Assembly: GCA_021778815.1 (NCBI GenBank) | Contig: JAJYBW010000047.1 | Coordinates: forward strand, 1-13,119 | Source: Acidobacteriota bacterium | GTDB taxonomy: Bacteria; Acidobacteriota; Terriglobia; Terriglobales; Acidobacteriaceae | DNA length: 13,119 nt | Reading direction: 5' to 3' | In this document: piece after piece, positions 6,911 through 13,119 of the stretch | Position numbering within the stretch: position 1 is the stretch's first letter | Layout: each line of letters starts with the position of its first letter | Notes under the pieces: model-generated | The model's input: only the letters and a program-made list of their open reading frames with translations | What the model was told of the DNA's origin: nothing | Database searches by the model: none | Program-made: the position numbers and the translations under genes

Positions 6911-8428
6911 CTATTCGCCCGTGTCGATCTGGGCGCGCTGCAGGCGATCGGAATAATCGACATAGACAGATTTCCACGTCGTGTAGAAATCCAATGCGCC
7001 ACTGCCACCTTCACGATGGCCGTTGCCGGTCTGCTTGACGCCGCCAAATGGCAGATGCACCTCTGCGCCAATGGTAGGCGCATTGATGTAGACGATGCCG
7101 GTGTCGATGTCGCGCATGGCGCGATATGCCTGGTTCACGTCGCGGGTATAGATAGCAGCGGAGAGACCGTAGTCGACATCGTTGGCAATTGCTAGTGCGT
7201 GCTCGAAGTTGTCGAATTCCAGCAGACTAAGCACCGGGCCGAAGACTTCTTCGCGCGCAATGCGCATGGAGGGTTTCACTCCGCCAAAAATGGTCGGCGC
7301 GAAGAAATATCCATCCGCATAAGCTTTGCCCTGGAGACGCTTGCCGCCGGTGAGAAGTTTTGCGCCTTCATCGATCGCTACCTTCACATACATGGCGCTG
7401 GTTTCCACTTGCTGTTGACTGACCTGAGGACCGACCTGGACGCCTTTTTCCAGGCCATTGCCGATGCGCAGCTTGCGGGCGCGCTCGACCAATTGCTCGG
7501 TGAAGCGCCGAGCAATTTTTTTGTGAATCAGGATGCGGCTGGTGGCGGTGCAACGCTGGCCGGTGGTCCCGAACGCTCCCCAGAGCGCGCCTTCCACAGC
7601 GAGATCAAGGTTGGCGTCGTCCATCACGATCATGGCGTTCTTGCCGCCGAGCTCCAGCGAGCAGGGTTTGAAGCCAGCGGCTGCAGCCATGCCGACGGCA
7701 CGTCCGACTTCACTCGATCCAGTGAGACTGATCGCAGTGACGTCGGGGTGTTCGACGATTGGCATGCCGACCTGACTGCCGGAGCCGGAAACGATGTTGA
7801 CGACGCCAGCGGGCAATCCGGCATCGAGCAGCGCCTGCACCAGGTTGTAGGTGGAAAGCGGCGTGGCCTGCGCGGGTTTAATGACGCAGGTGTTGCCGCA
7901 GACGATGGCCGGCAGCAGCTTCCAGCTTGGGATGGCCATGGGAAAATTCCACGGAGTGATCATGCCGCAGACGCCGACGGGCATGCGCACGCTCATGGCG
8001 AATTTGTTCTGCAACTCGGACGGCGTGGTATTGCCGAACATGCGTCGGCCCTCACCCGCCATGTAGAAGGCGGTGTCGATGGCTTCCTGCACATCGCCGC
8101 GGGTTTCTTCCAGCACCTTGCCCATTTCGCGGGTCATATCGCGGGCATACTGCTCTTTGCGTTCGGTGAGGATTCCGCCGGCACGGAAGAGGATCTCCGC
8201 TCGCTTGGGTGCGGGGACAAGGCGCCAGGTTTTGAAAGCTTCCTTGGCGGCTGCGACGGCATCCGAGACATCTCGTGTATCGGACGAGGGAAAGATGCCG
8301 ACCAGATCGCGATTTTTTGCGGGATTGCGATTCTCAAATGTCTTGCGGGAGTGGGCGCTGACCCATTTGCCGCCAATCAAATTTTTGAAGTTCCTTGTGG
8401 TGCTTTTTGCGATTGCCATACCCTTCAC
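6911..8428 (-). CDS. NAD(P)-dependent aldehyde dehydrogenase, possibly a semialdehyde dehydrogenase
   Basis: This 505-residue protein is a full-length member of the ALDH superfamily. Visible residues are Asn161 in TPWNFP, Lys184 in VIKPAQATP, the cofactor-loop motif SLTGSSEVGR, general-base Glu259 in LELGGKN, and nucleophile Cys293 in GQRCTATSR. EEVFGP and the C-terminal NAPTIGAEVHLPFGG then GNGHREGG complete it. The GQRCTATSR context resembles α-ketoglutaric-semialdehyde and related dehydrogenases, but I cannot fix the substrate. Pairing with alanine dehydrogenase 67 bases downstream suggests amino-acid or ω-amino-acid catabolism. The start is uncertain: GTG 8428 has a weak AGAG element about six bases upstream, while ATG 8419 (three residues shorter) has only GAAGGG, which is too close. 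The 87-base leader holds two inverted repeats. Confidence 0.95.
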   Translation of the reverse strand: MKGMAIAKSTTRNFKNLIGGKWVSAHSRKTFENRNPAKNRDLVGIFPSSDTRDVSDAVAAAKEAFKTWRLVPAPKRAEILFRAGGILTERKEQYARDMTREMGKVLEETRGDVQEAIDTAFYMAGEGRRMFGNTTPSELQNKFAMSVRMPVGVCGMITPWNFPMAIPSWKLLPAIVCGNTCVIKPAQATPLSTYNLVQALLDAGLPAGVVNIVSGSGSQVGMPIVEHPDVTAISLTGSSEVGRAVGMAAAAGFKPCSLELGGKNAMIVMDDANLDLAVEGALWGAFGTTGQRCTATSRILIHKKIARRFTEQLVERARKLRIGNGLEKGVQVGPQVSQQQVETSAMYVKVAIDEGAKLLTGGKRLQGKAYADGYFFAPTIFGGVKPSMRIAREEVFGPVLSLLEFDNFEHALAIANDVDYGLSAAIYTRDVNQAYRAMRDIDTGIVYINAPTIGAEVHLPFGGVKQTGNGHREGGSGALDFYTTWKSVYVDYSDRLQRAQIDTGE

Positions 8429-8450
8429 TGCTTTCTCTAATACTGAAATT

Positions 8451-8465
8451 GCAAGCTGTCCTTGC
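8451..8465. promoter_or_regulatory. Inverted repeat in the aldehyde dehydrogenase leader (proximal)
   Basis: GCAAG (8451-8455) and CTTGC (8461-8465) are exact reverse complements around a five-base spacer. The site is 22 bases upstream of the GTG start. It could be a small mRNA hairpin or an operator half-site pair. No U-tract follows it. Confidence 0.35.
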
Positions 8466-8468
8466 TGC

Positions 8469-8501
8469 CCGATAGAGGATACATCAAACCCTCCCTATCG
8501 G
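8469..8501. promoter_or_regulatory. Inverted repeat in the aldehyde dehydrogenase leader (distal)
   Basis: CCGATAG (8469-8475) and CTATCGG (8495-8501) are exact reverse complements, and an inner AGG/CCT pairing can extend the stem with a two-base bulge. It lies 14 bases after the Pr6Pr stop and about 40 bases before the aldehyde dehydrogenase start. It may end the upstream transcript or regulate the downstream one. It lacks a following U-tract on the minus strand. Confidence 0.4.
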
Positions 8502-8515
8502 ATGTGATTGAGGAT

Positions 8516-9199
8516 TTACGTGACCGTAGCGTGTGCGGGAATGGAGCGGGCGGTCCATCGGCCAATGGCGATGAACACCAGACCCAGTCCGAAGAATGCA
8601 AACAATAGCCCCGAAGCGTGAATGAGAGCGCGCGACCATCCAATGGTATCGACATCGATGAAGTAATACGGATACCAATGGGAAACGAATCCCCGCGCCA
8701 GCGTGTACGCCATGTAGGCCAGTAGATAGGCGAGCCATCGAACGGCATCGCTCCAGCGAAGCCTGAATTTGGGAACCAGGAAAATCCAGAATGCGACGTA
8801 CAGCACGGGGACCACATCGTGCAGTAGCACGTCGGCAATTTTCTGCTGGCCTTGCGGGTTCCACAAATGGCGAAGAAGCCAGCTGTAGGTGACGCCGACG
8901 ACGGCGATGTAGACGGCGATCGCTGACTGGGTTGAAGGTCGCAGAAAAAATTGTCCAGCTGCCGAATGCGGCGCCAGCAACGGAAGTGTGGCGGCAAGTG
9001 CCACCAGCAGATTGGTCAGAATGGTAAAGAAGCTGAAGTAATTAATGACCGCGTGGAGCGAGGTTCCCGGCGCCGCCTGTTGCACCATCAACAGGAGTTG
9101 CAGCACAAGCGCCAACCAGGCAACGACGGAGATCACCGCCGAGGCGCTGCACATCGTCCGGTCGAGTCTGGTTGTTGTGTTCACGGAAGTTTCAGCCAT
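8516..9199 (-). CDS. Pr6Pr family integral membrane protein
   Basis: This 227-residue protein has about six hydrophobic segments, near residues 18-40, 48-75, 90-110, 125-142, 155-170 and 190-212. Characteristic motifs of the Pr6Pr (FAR-17a/AIG1-like) membrane proteins are visible: NYFSFFTILTNLLVAL, LLHDVVPVLYVAFWI and HWYPYYFIDVD. The conserved histidine in LLHDVVP and the Asp/Tyr cluster near WYPYYFID are in the expected places. Bacterial members have no settled function; some eukaryotic relatives hydrolyse fatty-acid esters of hydroxy fatty acids, and whether that holds here is unknown. ATG 9199 begins a short soluble N-terminus without a strong ribosome-binding site. It lies between the β-barrel gene (79 bases upstream) and the aldehyde dehydrogenase (87 bases downstream), all on the minus strand. 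No functional link to either is evident. Confidence 0.85.
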   Translation of the reverse strand: MAETSVNTTTRLDRTMCSASAVISVVAWLALVLQLLLMVQQAAPGTSLHAVINYFSFFTILTNLLVALAATLPLLAPHSAAGQFFLRPSTQSAIAVYIAVVGVTYSWLLRHLWNPQGQQKIADVLLHDVVPVLYVAFWIFLVPKFRLRWSDAVRWLAYLLAYMAYTLARGFVSHWYPYYFIDVDTIGWSRALIHASGLLFAFFGLGLVFIAIGRWTARSIPAHATVT

Positions 9200-9278
9200 G
9201 GGCTTTTACCAAATGGGGGACTATTTACTTCAACCCCACTCAAGCCAGAGGGCGTCATGAGCTGGCGACTGTCCCGGA

Positions 9279-10115
9279 CTACTGCCGTCCAAAGCGATAG
9301 ACCATCCCCAGTGCCAATCCCTGGTTATGATCGAAATTCCCGCCAAAGTGGTCAAACAGTATATGCGGAGAAAGCCGGACAGCGAGACCGGGGCTCAAGT
9401 TGTAGTCCAGGTGGATGCTGGTGATGGCAGCGCCGACGTTGCCGGCGGGATAAAATCCCACCGTCTGCGGCAGAAAAGGGCCGGTGTTCTTGTCGAAGAA
9501 TCCGTAGATATCGCCTAACTGCAGGGCGGCGCTGACAGAAATCTTGGAATTGCCGTAGAAGCGATAGATGGGGCCGATCGTGAACGGGAAGACGGCAAAC
9601 TTGGCGTTATAAGTATTGTTGCCTCCGCCGTTGATGGCGCCGAGCGAGTTGTTCCCATAGTCGCCGCGCGCATCCGCGATAATGCCAAAGCGAGGAGTAA
9701 AGTAGCGGGTTGCACCCACGATCCAGCCGCCCATGCCGGAGTTGTGCAGATCGGGGCCCGGGCGAAAGCGCATGTATTCCCCGCCGACATAGACTTCCCA
9801 GCGATGAGTATAGGTTTCCGTGACCAGCGCGGCTTCGCGGCGTTGCTTGGTTTGCAGGCGGCGATTCTCCAGGCTGCGGCGAGTGGTCGGCGACTGCTCC
9901 GGAGTGGACGAGGAGGAGGACTTCGGCTGGAGTTGCGGAGTTGTGTCCTGCGCCTGCAATGGAGAAGCGATGCAGCTGACGAAGAGTACCAGGACGAAAC
10001 ATGCGAGGCTGAAGCCGAGGGAGCGAAAACCGGAAGCGACGGCGCGACGCGGTGACATGGACCTGAAAATTGGCAAGGGAAAGGAACGGCTTCCCTGGGT
10101 GAACTGAGACAGCAC
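9279..10115 (-). CDS. Outer-membrane β-barrel protein (OmpA-like porin fold)
   Basis: This 278-residue protein starts at GTG 10115, with AGGAG (plus-strand 10122-10126) six bases upstream. That is better than the internal ATG at 10058, which has no such site. Residues about 30-55 form an export signal (FSLACFVLVLFVSCIASPLQAQ) with cleavage after AQ, preceded by an unusually long, basic n-region. A Ser/Pro/Gln/Arg-rich linker runs to about residue 95. Alternating polar/aromatic β-strands then follow: RWEVYVGGEYMRF, GWIVGATRYF, GIIADARGDYG, FTIGPIYRFYG and VSAALQLGDIYGF. The protein ends in LALGMVYRFGRQ, close to the usual barrel C-terminus. It is 140 bases from the divergent cytochrome gene. 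No specific substrate can be inferred, and it could be a structural surface protein. Confidence 0.82.
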   Translation of the reverse strand: MLSQFTQGSRSFPLPIFRSMSPRRAVASGFRSLGFSLACFVLVLFVSCIASPLQAQDTTPQLQPKSSSSSTPEQSPTTRRSLENRRLQTKQRREAALVTETYTHRWEVYVGGEYMRFRPGPDLHNSGMGGWIVGATRYFTPRFGIIADARGDYGNNSLGAINGGGNNTYNAKFAVFPFTIGPIYRFYGNSKISVSAALQLGDIYGFFDKNTGPFLPQTVGFYPAGNVGAAITSIHLDYNLSPGLAVRLSPHILFDHFGGNFDHNQGLALGMVYRFGRQ

Positions 10116-10121
10116 TTTTTT

Positions 10122-10126
10122 CTCCT
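10122..10126 (-). promoter_or_regulatory. Ribosome-binding site of the β-barrel gene
   Basis: AGGAG on the minus strand lies six bases before GTG 10115. It is the main evidence for the non-ATG start and hence for the extended signal-peptide n-region. Confidence 0.75.
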
Positions 10127-10137
10127 AAGTCTCCATT

Positions 10138-10155
10138 AAATCATTTAAATCATTT
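10138..10155. repeat. Tandem 9-bp AT-rich repeat in a divergent promoter region
   Basis: AAATCATTT occurs twice without a gap (10138-10146 and 10147-10155) in the 140 bases between the divergent β-barrel and cytochrome genes. The local AT richness contrasts with the surrounding GC-rich DNA, as expected for a promoter or regulator-binding region. I could not assign clear -35 and -10 boxes for either gene. Confidence 0.4.
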
Positions 10156-10255
10156 ACGAGTGTTGCGCGACGTAGGTAGTCTATCTGTACCGTGGCGGAA
10201 GAGGCGAAGGCGGGGCGCGTTTCTGCATCTAAAAATTGTGTAACCAGGAGAGCTT

Positions 10256-10786
10256 ATGAAGTTTTTGATTGGGCTGGTGATCGGGCTGTTGCTGGTGCCG
10301 ATCGGCGCGTTTTTCTATTTGAATTATGGAAATCCTCCGGTCGCCGTCGCCGATGCGCCGTTCCCATTTGAGAAGCAAATTGTGCACGTGCCGCTGCATG
10401 CGCGCATTGCGAAGGAGATGCCAAAAACGGTGCCAATTCAGCCGACGGCGGACAATCTGACGGCGGGAGCGCAGATTTACCGCCAGAATTGCGCCTTCTG
10501 CCATGGGTTGAATAATCAGAACTCCACCGTGGCGCCGCATATGTACCCGCACGCCCCGCAGCTATGGCACGCGCACGGCAGCAACAATGTGGTGGGCGTC
10601 AGCGACGATCCGCCGGGAGAAACATATTGGAAGGTTTCGAACGGAATTCGCCTGACGGGAATGCCGGCGTTCGACCAGGTGCTGTCTTCCACGCAGATGT
10701 GGCAGGTCAGCCTGCTGCTGGCGAATGCCAATAAGACCCTGCCGCAGCCGGCGATGGATATCCTGGCCAAGCCGCTGACGTTCTAG
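10256..10786 (+). CDS. Membrane-anchored or secreted monohaem cytochrome c
   Basis: This 176-residue protein has a hydrophobic N-terminal segment (KFLIGLVIGLLLVPIGAFF, residues 2-20) that is a signal or uncleaved anchor. It is followed by a roughly 45-residue proline-rich region. The haem-binding motif CAFCH is at residues 79-83, and the likely sixth ligand is Met136 in GIRLTGMPAF. The spacing and the SNGIRLTGMPAF motif fit small class I cytochromes c (cytochrome CBB3-type) that shuttle electrons on the outer face of the inner membrane. AGGAG (10246-10250) lies five bases before ATG 10256. No oxidase or dehydrogenase partner is next to it, so its redox partner is unknown. A clear terminator follows at 10811-10851. 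Confidence 0.93.
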   Translation: MKFLIGLVIGLLLVPIGAFFYLNYGNPPVAVADAPFPFEKQIVHVPLHARIAKEMPKTVPIQPTADNLTAGAQIYRQNCAFCHGLNNQNSTVAPHMYPHAPQLWHAHGSNNVVGVSDDPPGETYWKVSNGIRLTGMPAFDQVLSSTQMWQVSLLLANANKTLPQPAMDILAKPLTF

Positions 10787-10810
10787 ATCGGGTAAGGTGT
10801 TCGGAGTAAG

Positions 10811-10851
10811 CAAAAACGGGAGCCGCGGCGATCACGCGTCTCCCGTTTTGC
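10811..10851. terminator. Bidirectional intrinsic terminator
   Basis: AAAACGGGAG (10813-10822) pairs exactly with CTCCCGTTTT (10840-10849), and an inner CGCG/CGCG pairing fills the loop. The A-tract on the left arm and T-tract on the right give a U-rich end on both strands. It sits 25 bases after the cytochrome stop and 15 bases before the convergent DUF481 gene's stop, so it can end both transcripts. Confidence 0.85.
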
Positions 10852-10863
10852 GTGCCTGGCGTG

Positions 10864-12042
10864 CTAGTGCTGAATGGTGTAGGTAAGACCTGTATTGAAC
10901 TGGACGGAATTGCCTTTAAAGCCCGGAGGCGGATCGTTCAGGTAGCTGTCAATCACGCCCACGGAAAAGGCAAAATTCTTGTAGACAGGAAACGTTGCGC
11001 CTACGGAAACGTTGGCCGAGTAGTCCGATGGGGTGTTCCACGCCGGGTTGAACGCGGCGATCTCCGTCAGAACAATCTTCCTGGGAAATTTGCGGACGTA
11101 GTTGTCGCCGAAGCTGGAGCCGATGATGTTGTTGGTGTAGGCAGGCGCAGTTCCGGATGCGGAAAACGACTGCTTCGTGTAGTCGACGATGCCGGTGACG
11201 TCCAGTTCCTGTTTGGCATCCTTGATCGCAGTAAATCCGGCACCACCACCGTAGAGCTGTTGCAGATCCAGGCCCTGGGAAAAGTTATGGTCCCACATGG
11301 CCTGCTCCAGCAGATAGAAGCGGGGGCTCAAATACTCATCCTCTTCAAGGCCGCCATGCAGGATGTTGGTTTTCACCGTGGGCGTATTCGGCTGCGTGAC
11401 TTTGCCGTAGTTGCTGTTGAAGTTCAGCAGGGTGCGCTGGCGGGCCGGCATCCAGGCGACCGGAGGAACGATGCGCGACAGGACAACTCCGCTATTGATG
11501 CTGACGCTGTTCTGGGTGGAATTGACGGTGCTGGCGCCTGCGGTGATAGCGCCGGTAATGCCCTCGGTAAGGCCTTGTTTCTTGTTGACGTTTTTGTCGA
11601 AGGTGGGTTGATCGATGAGGTAAGCGATACTCTTCACCGGGATTTCACGCGTGCCGCTGGACGTGGTCACGGTGAGGGTATCGCCTGCGATGGAGACGGT
11701 ACCGACAGGGATGTCGAGGTTAGCCTTCTTGCGTCCGACCGGCACGCCTGTTTCAATGACGGCGAACGGCGCCTCTGTATGGAGCTCTTTCAGCTTGGCC
11801 CACGGCACCTTCACGGTGCCGGCATTGTCGCTGGCGAAGAATACGGTGCCATCGGCCTCGTGGTCGAGCTTACCGGTCAGCATGTCGCCGTTGGAGAAAA
11901 CCAGGACGTCGGGCTTGGGCTTGGCGGCTGCGTCGGCGGCGTGGGTTTGAAGTGCTGGAAGTAAGCAACCTGCCAGGAGAAGGCGCGAAAATACAGAAGT
12001 CTTCTGGCTAAAGCGTCGGGAGTTTTTCGCGTGAATTCGCAT
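10864..12042 (-). CDS. DUF481 outer-membrane β-barrel protein with N-terminal β-rich domain
   Basis: This 392-residue protein starts at ATG 12042, with AGGAAA about 12 bases upstream. An earlier in-frame start at 12117 would add a non-signal extension. Residues 1-35 form an export signal ending THA-AD. LLLAGC at 21-26 is also a passable lipobox, so lipidation cannot be excluded. After the signal come two similar β-rich segments: VLVFSNGDMLTGKL…TVKVPWAKLKEL and VGTVSIAGDTLTVTT…REIPVKSIAYLID. This is the 'GD-x-x-TG-x-L … W/V-x-x-I' pattern often found before DUF481. The C-terminal half (about 180-392) has barrel-like strands: YLSPRFYLLEQAMWDHNFS, QELDVTGIVDY, DNYVRKFPRKIVLTEIAAF and FAFSVGVIDSYLND. 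It ends GLTYTIQH. DUF481 proteins are predicted outer-membrane barrels of unknown function. Confidence 0.88.
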   Translation of the reverse strand: MRIHAKNSRRFSQKTSVFSRLLLAGCLLPALQTHAADAAAKPKPDVLVFSNGDMLTGKLDHEADGTVFFASDNAGTVKVPWAKLKELHTEAPFAVIETGVPVGRKKANLDIPVGTVSIAGDTLTVTTSSGTREIPVKSIAYLIDQPTFDKNVNKKQGLTEGITGAITAGASTVNSTQNSVSINSGVVLSRIVPPVAWMPARQRTLLNFNSNYGKVTQPNTPTVKTNILHGGLEEDEYLSPRFYLLEQAMWDHNFSQGLDLQQLYGGGAGFTAIKDAKQELDVTGIVDYTKQSFSASGTAPAYTNNIIGSSFGDNYVRKFPRKIVLTEIAAFNPAWNTPSDYSANVSVGATFPVYKNFAFSVGVIDSYLNDPPPGFKGNSVQFNTGLTYTIQH

Positions 12043-12152
12043 AATTTTAGGGTTTCCTGGGAATTTCGATGCAGCTACGGTGGGCGAACGTTGGTCGACG
12101 CCGCAAGAATCTATCAACCCGTACTACACTATCAAACGAGAGAGGGCGTGAA

Positions 12153-12341
12153 ATGTCCAATGGATTCTTGAAGAAGATCGGTCGCGCACTTTCCATCTTC
12201 GGGGTCTCGGACCCGGACGACGTGCGACGAATGCAGGTTCGAAAGATGCCTGCGGGAGCGGTGAAACCCGCGCCATCGGCAGCTTCCCATGACACTGCAG
12301 ACAATTCCGCATCGCAGGAAAAGCGAATAGAAGGCGAGTAG
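12153..12341 (+). CDS. Unrecognised 62-residue small protein
   Basis: ATG 12153 is preceded seven bases upstream by GAGAGG, a good ribosome-binding site, and the frame runs to TAG at 12339-12341. The N-terminal part (NGFLKKIGRALSIFGV) can form a short amphipathic, positively charged helix. The middle (SDPDDVRRMQVRKMPAG) is charged, and the C-terminal 25 residues are Ala/Ser/Glu-rich and probably disordered. There is no signal peptide, cysteine or known motif that I recognise. It lies 110 bases from the divergent DUF481 gene and 115 bases before mqnC on the same strand. The ribosome-binding site and its place in a normal intergenic slot support a real gene. A longer in-frame start at 12069 lacks such a site. 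Confidence 0.6.
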   Translation: MSNGFLKKIGRALSIFGVSDPDDVRRMQVRKMPAGAVKPAPSAASHDTADNSASQEKRIEGE

Positions 12342-12456
12342 GGACGCGGTTCGCGGGCACGACGCTTTTTTCAGCGGATGGCAAATCTTCGCAATGGATG
12401 TCACCGGGCCGACAATCCGGCTGCAAGGTTTCAACACCAGCGGGTAAACTGGAGCT

Positions 12457-13119
12457 ATGGGGATTACGCGACAGCAGGCTCTGGACGCATTTGAGTCCGA
12501 CGATCTGATTGGGCTGGGCATGGAAGCCAACGCGGTGCGGCGCAGGCTGCATCCGGAGGGCGTGGTCACCTACATCATTGACCGCAACATCAATTACACA
12601 AATTTCTGCACGGAATATTGCACCTTCTGCGCCTTCTATCGCCCGCTGAAAGGACAGCTGGCGGCGGAGGGATACATTCTCGACTTCGACACCATTTACG
12701 ACAAGATTCGTGAGACCGTGGAGATGGGCGGGACGGGCGTGCTGATGCAGGGCGGTCTGCATCCTGATTTGAAGATCGATTGGTTTGAGCGGCTGCTGAC
12801 CGGCATCAAGCAGCGCTTCCCTTCAATCTGGCTACATTGTTTTTCTGCGTCGGAGATTCTGGCGATTGCGGAATATAGCGAGCTGTCCGTGCGCGACACG
12901 ATTGCGCGGCTGCGCGACGCGGGCCTGGATTCGATTCCGGGCGGCGGCGCGGAAATTCTAGATGACGATGTGCGGCATCGCATTGCGCGCCTGAAATGTG
13001 GCACAGAGGAGTGGGTGCTGGTGCATCGCACGGCGCATGAGTTGGGTATGCGGACCACCGCGACCATGATGTTCGGCGTGGGTGAGACCTATGAGCAGCG
13101 CGTCAATCACTTTGAAACG
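12457..13119 (+). CDS. mqnC: Cyclic dehypoxanthinyl futalosine synthase MqnC (3' end outside window)
   Basis: The first 221 residues of a radical SAM enzyme are present and the frame is open to the window edge; the full protein is normally about 360-380 residues. The [4Fe-4S]-binding motif CTEYCTFC has cysteines 51, 55 and 58 in the CX3CX2C pattern. Family features are RNINYTNFC before it, GGTGVLMQGGLHPDLKIDWFE (about 103-121), LHCFSASEI, DSIPGGGAEIL, and GVGETYEQRVNHFE near the edge. MqnC converts dehypoxanthine futalosine to its cyclic form in the futalosine route to menaquinone. The closely related MqnE also has the CX3CX2C motif, but the GGLHPDLKIDW and HCFSASEI wording favours MqnC. ATG 12457 has GGAG only two bases upstream, a tight spacing; no better in-frame start is seen nearby. 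Confidence 0.93.
   Translation, partial: MGITRQQALDAFESDDLIGLGMEANAVRRRLHPEGVVTYIIDRNINYTNFCTEYCTFCAFYRPLKGQLAAEGYILDFDTIYDKIRETVEMGGTGVLMQGGLHPDLKIDWFERLLTGIKQRFPSIWLHCFSASEILAIAEYSELSVRDTIARLRDAGLDSIPGGGAEILDDDVRHRIARLKCGTEEWVLVHRTAHELGMRTTATMMFGVGETYEQRVNHFET

Noticed and set aside
7199..8440. Long plus-strand open frame (413 codons) opposite the aldehyde dehydrogenase
   Set aside because: It is antisense to a well-supported full-length ALDH gene, has no family resemblance, and arises from the GC-rich codon pattern of the real gene.
10852..11964. Plus-strand open frame (370 codons) opposite the DUF481 gene
   Set aside because: It begins just after the terminator, has low-complexity Gly/Val/Asp/Arg composition and no motif, and is the mirror of a gene with a clear signal peptide and barrel strands.
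12364..12369. T-run after the small protein gene as an intrinsic terminator
   Set aside because: I could not find a stem of more than four base pairs directly before it, so a terminator is not supported.

Overview
The window is ordinary-looking bacterial chromosome of moderately high G+C. The gene mix is a β-propeller/Ig-like secreted protein, an RNase T2 lipoprotein, a futalosine-pathway menaquinone gene (mqnC), a Pr6Pr membrane protein, a DUF481 barrel, and a ribH-nusB pair. This suggests a Gram-negative soil-type bacterium, most likely an acidobacterium (Terriglobia-like). That assignment is inference from gene content only. I see no rRNA, tRNA, CRISPR array, insertion sequence or prophage gene. 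No gene-free stretch exceeds about 265 bases.

Layout. Bases 1-376 hold the C-terminal end of a β-propeller-like protein. Bases 468-1817 hold a two-gene plus-strand unit: a lumazine synthase (RibH) carrying an extra N-terminal VOC/glyoxalase-like domain, followed 3 bases later by nusB. A perfect 11-bp hairpin at 1876-1903 separates nusB from a convergent 853-residue secreted Ig-like/β-propeller protein (1981-4542, minus). Next on the minus strand come an RNase T2 lipoprotein (4806-5504), alanine dehydrogenase (5728-6843), an aldehyde dehydrogenase (6911-8428), a Pr6Pr membrane protein (8516-9199) and an outer-membrane β-barrel (9279-10115). A divergent promoter region leads to a plus-strand monohaem cytochrome c (10256-10786). 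A shared bidirectional terminator separates it from a convergent DUF481 protein (10864-12042). A 62-residue orphan small protein (12153-12341) and the start of mqnC (12457 to the window end) close the window on the plus strand.

How the genes work together. The ribH-nusB pair joins riboflavin synthesis with rRNA antitermination, a common bacterial pairing. The aldehyde dehydrogenase and alanine dehydrogenase are co-directional and 67 bases apart, and may form one NAD-dependent amino-acid/aldehyde catabolic unit. The many secreted, lipoprotein and barrel genes form an envelope-rich neighbourhood. Cytochrome c and MqnC both relate to respiratory electron transport but are not in one operon.

The most unusual item is the in-frame VOC-lumazine synthase fusion. 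Next are an RNase T2 lacking the usual lysine in its second catalytic segment, two stacked inverted repeats in the aldehyde dehydrogenase leader, and the unrecognised small protein upstream of mqnC. Nothing here amounts to a clear new multi-gene system.
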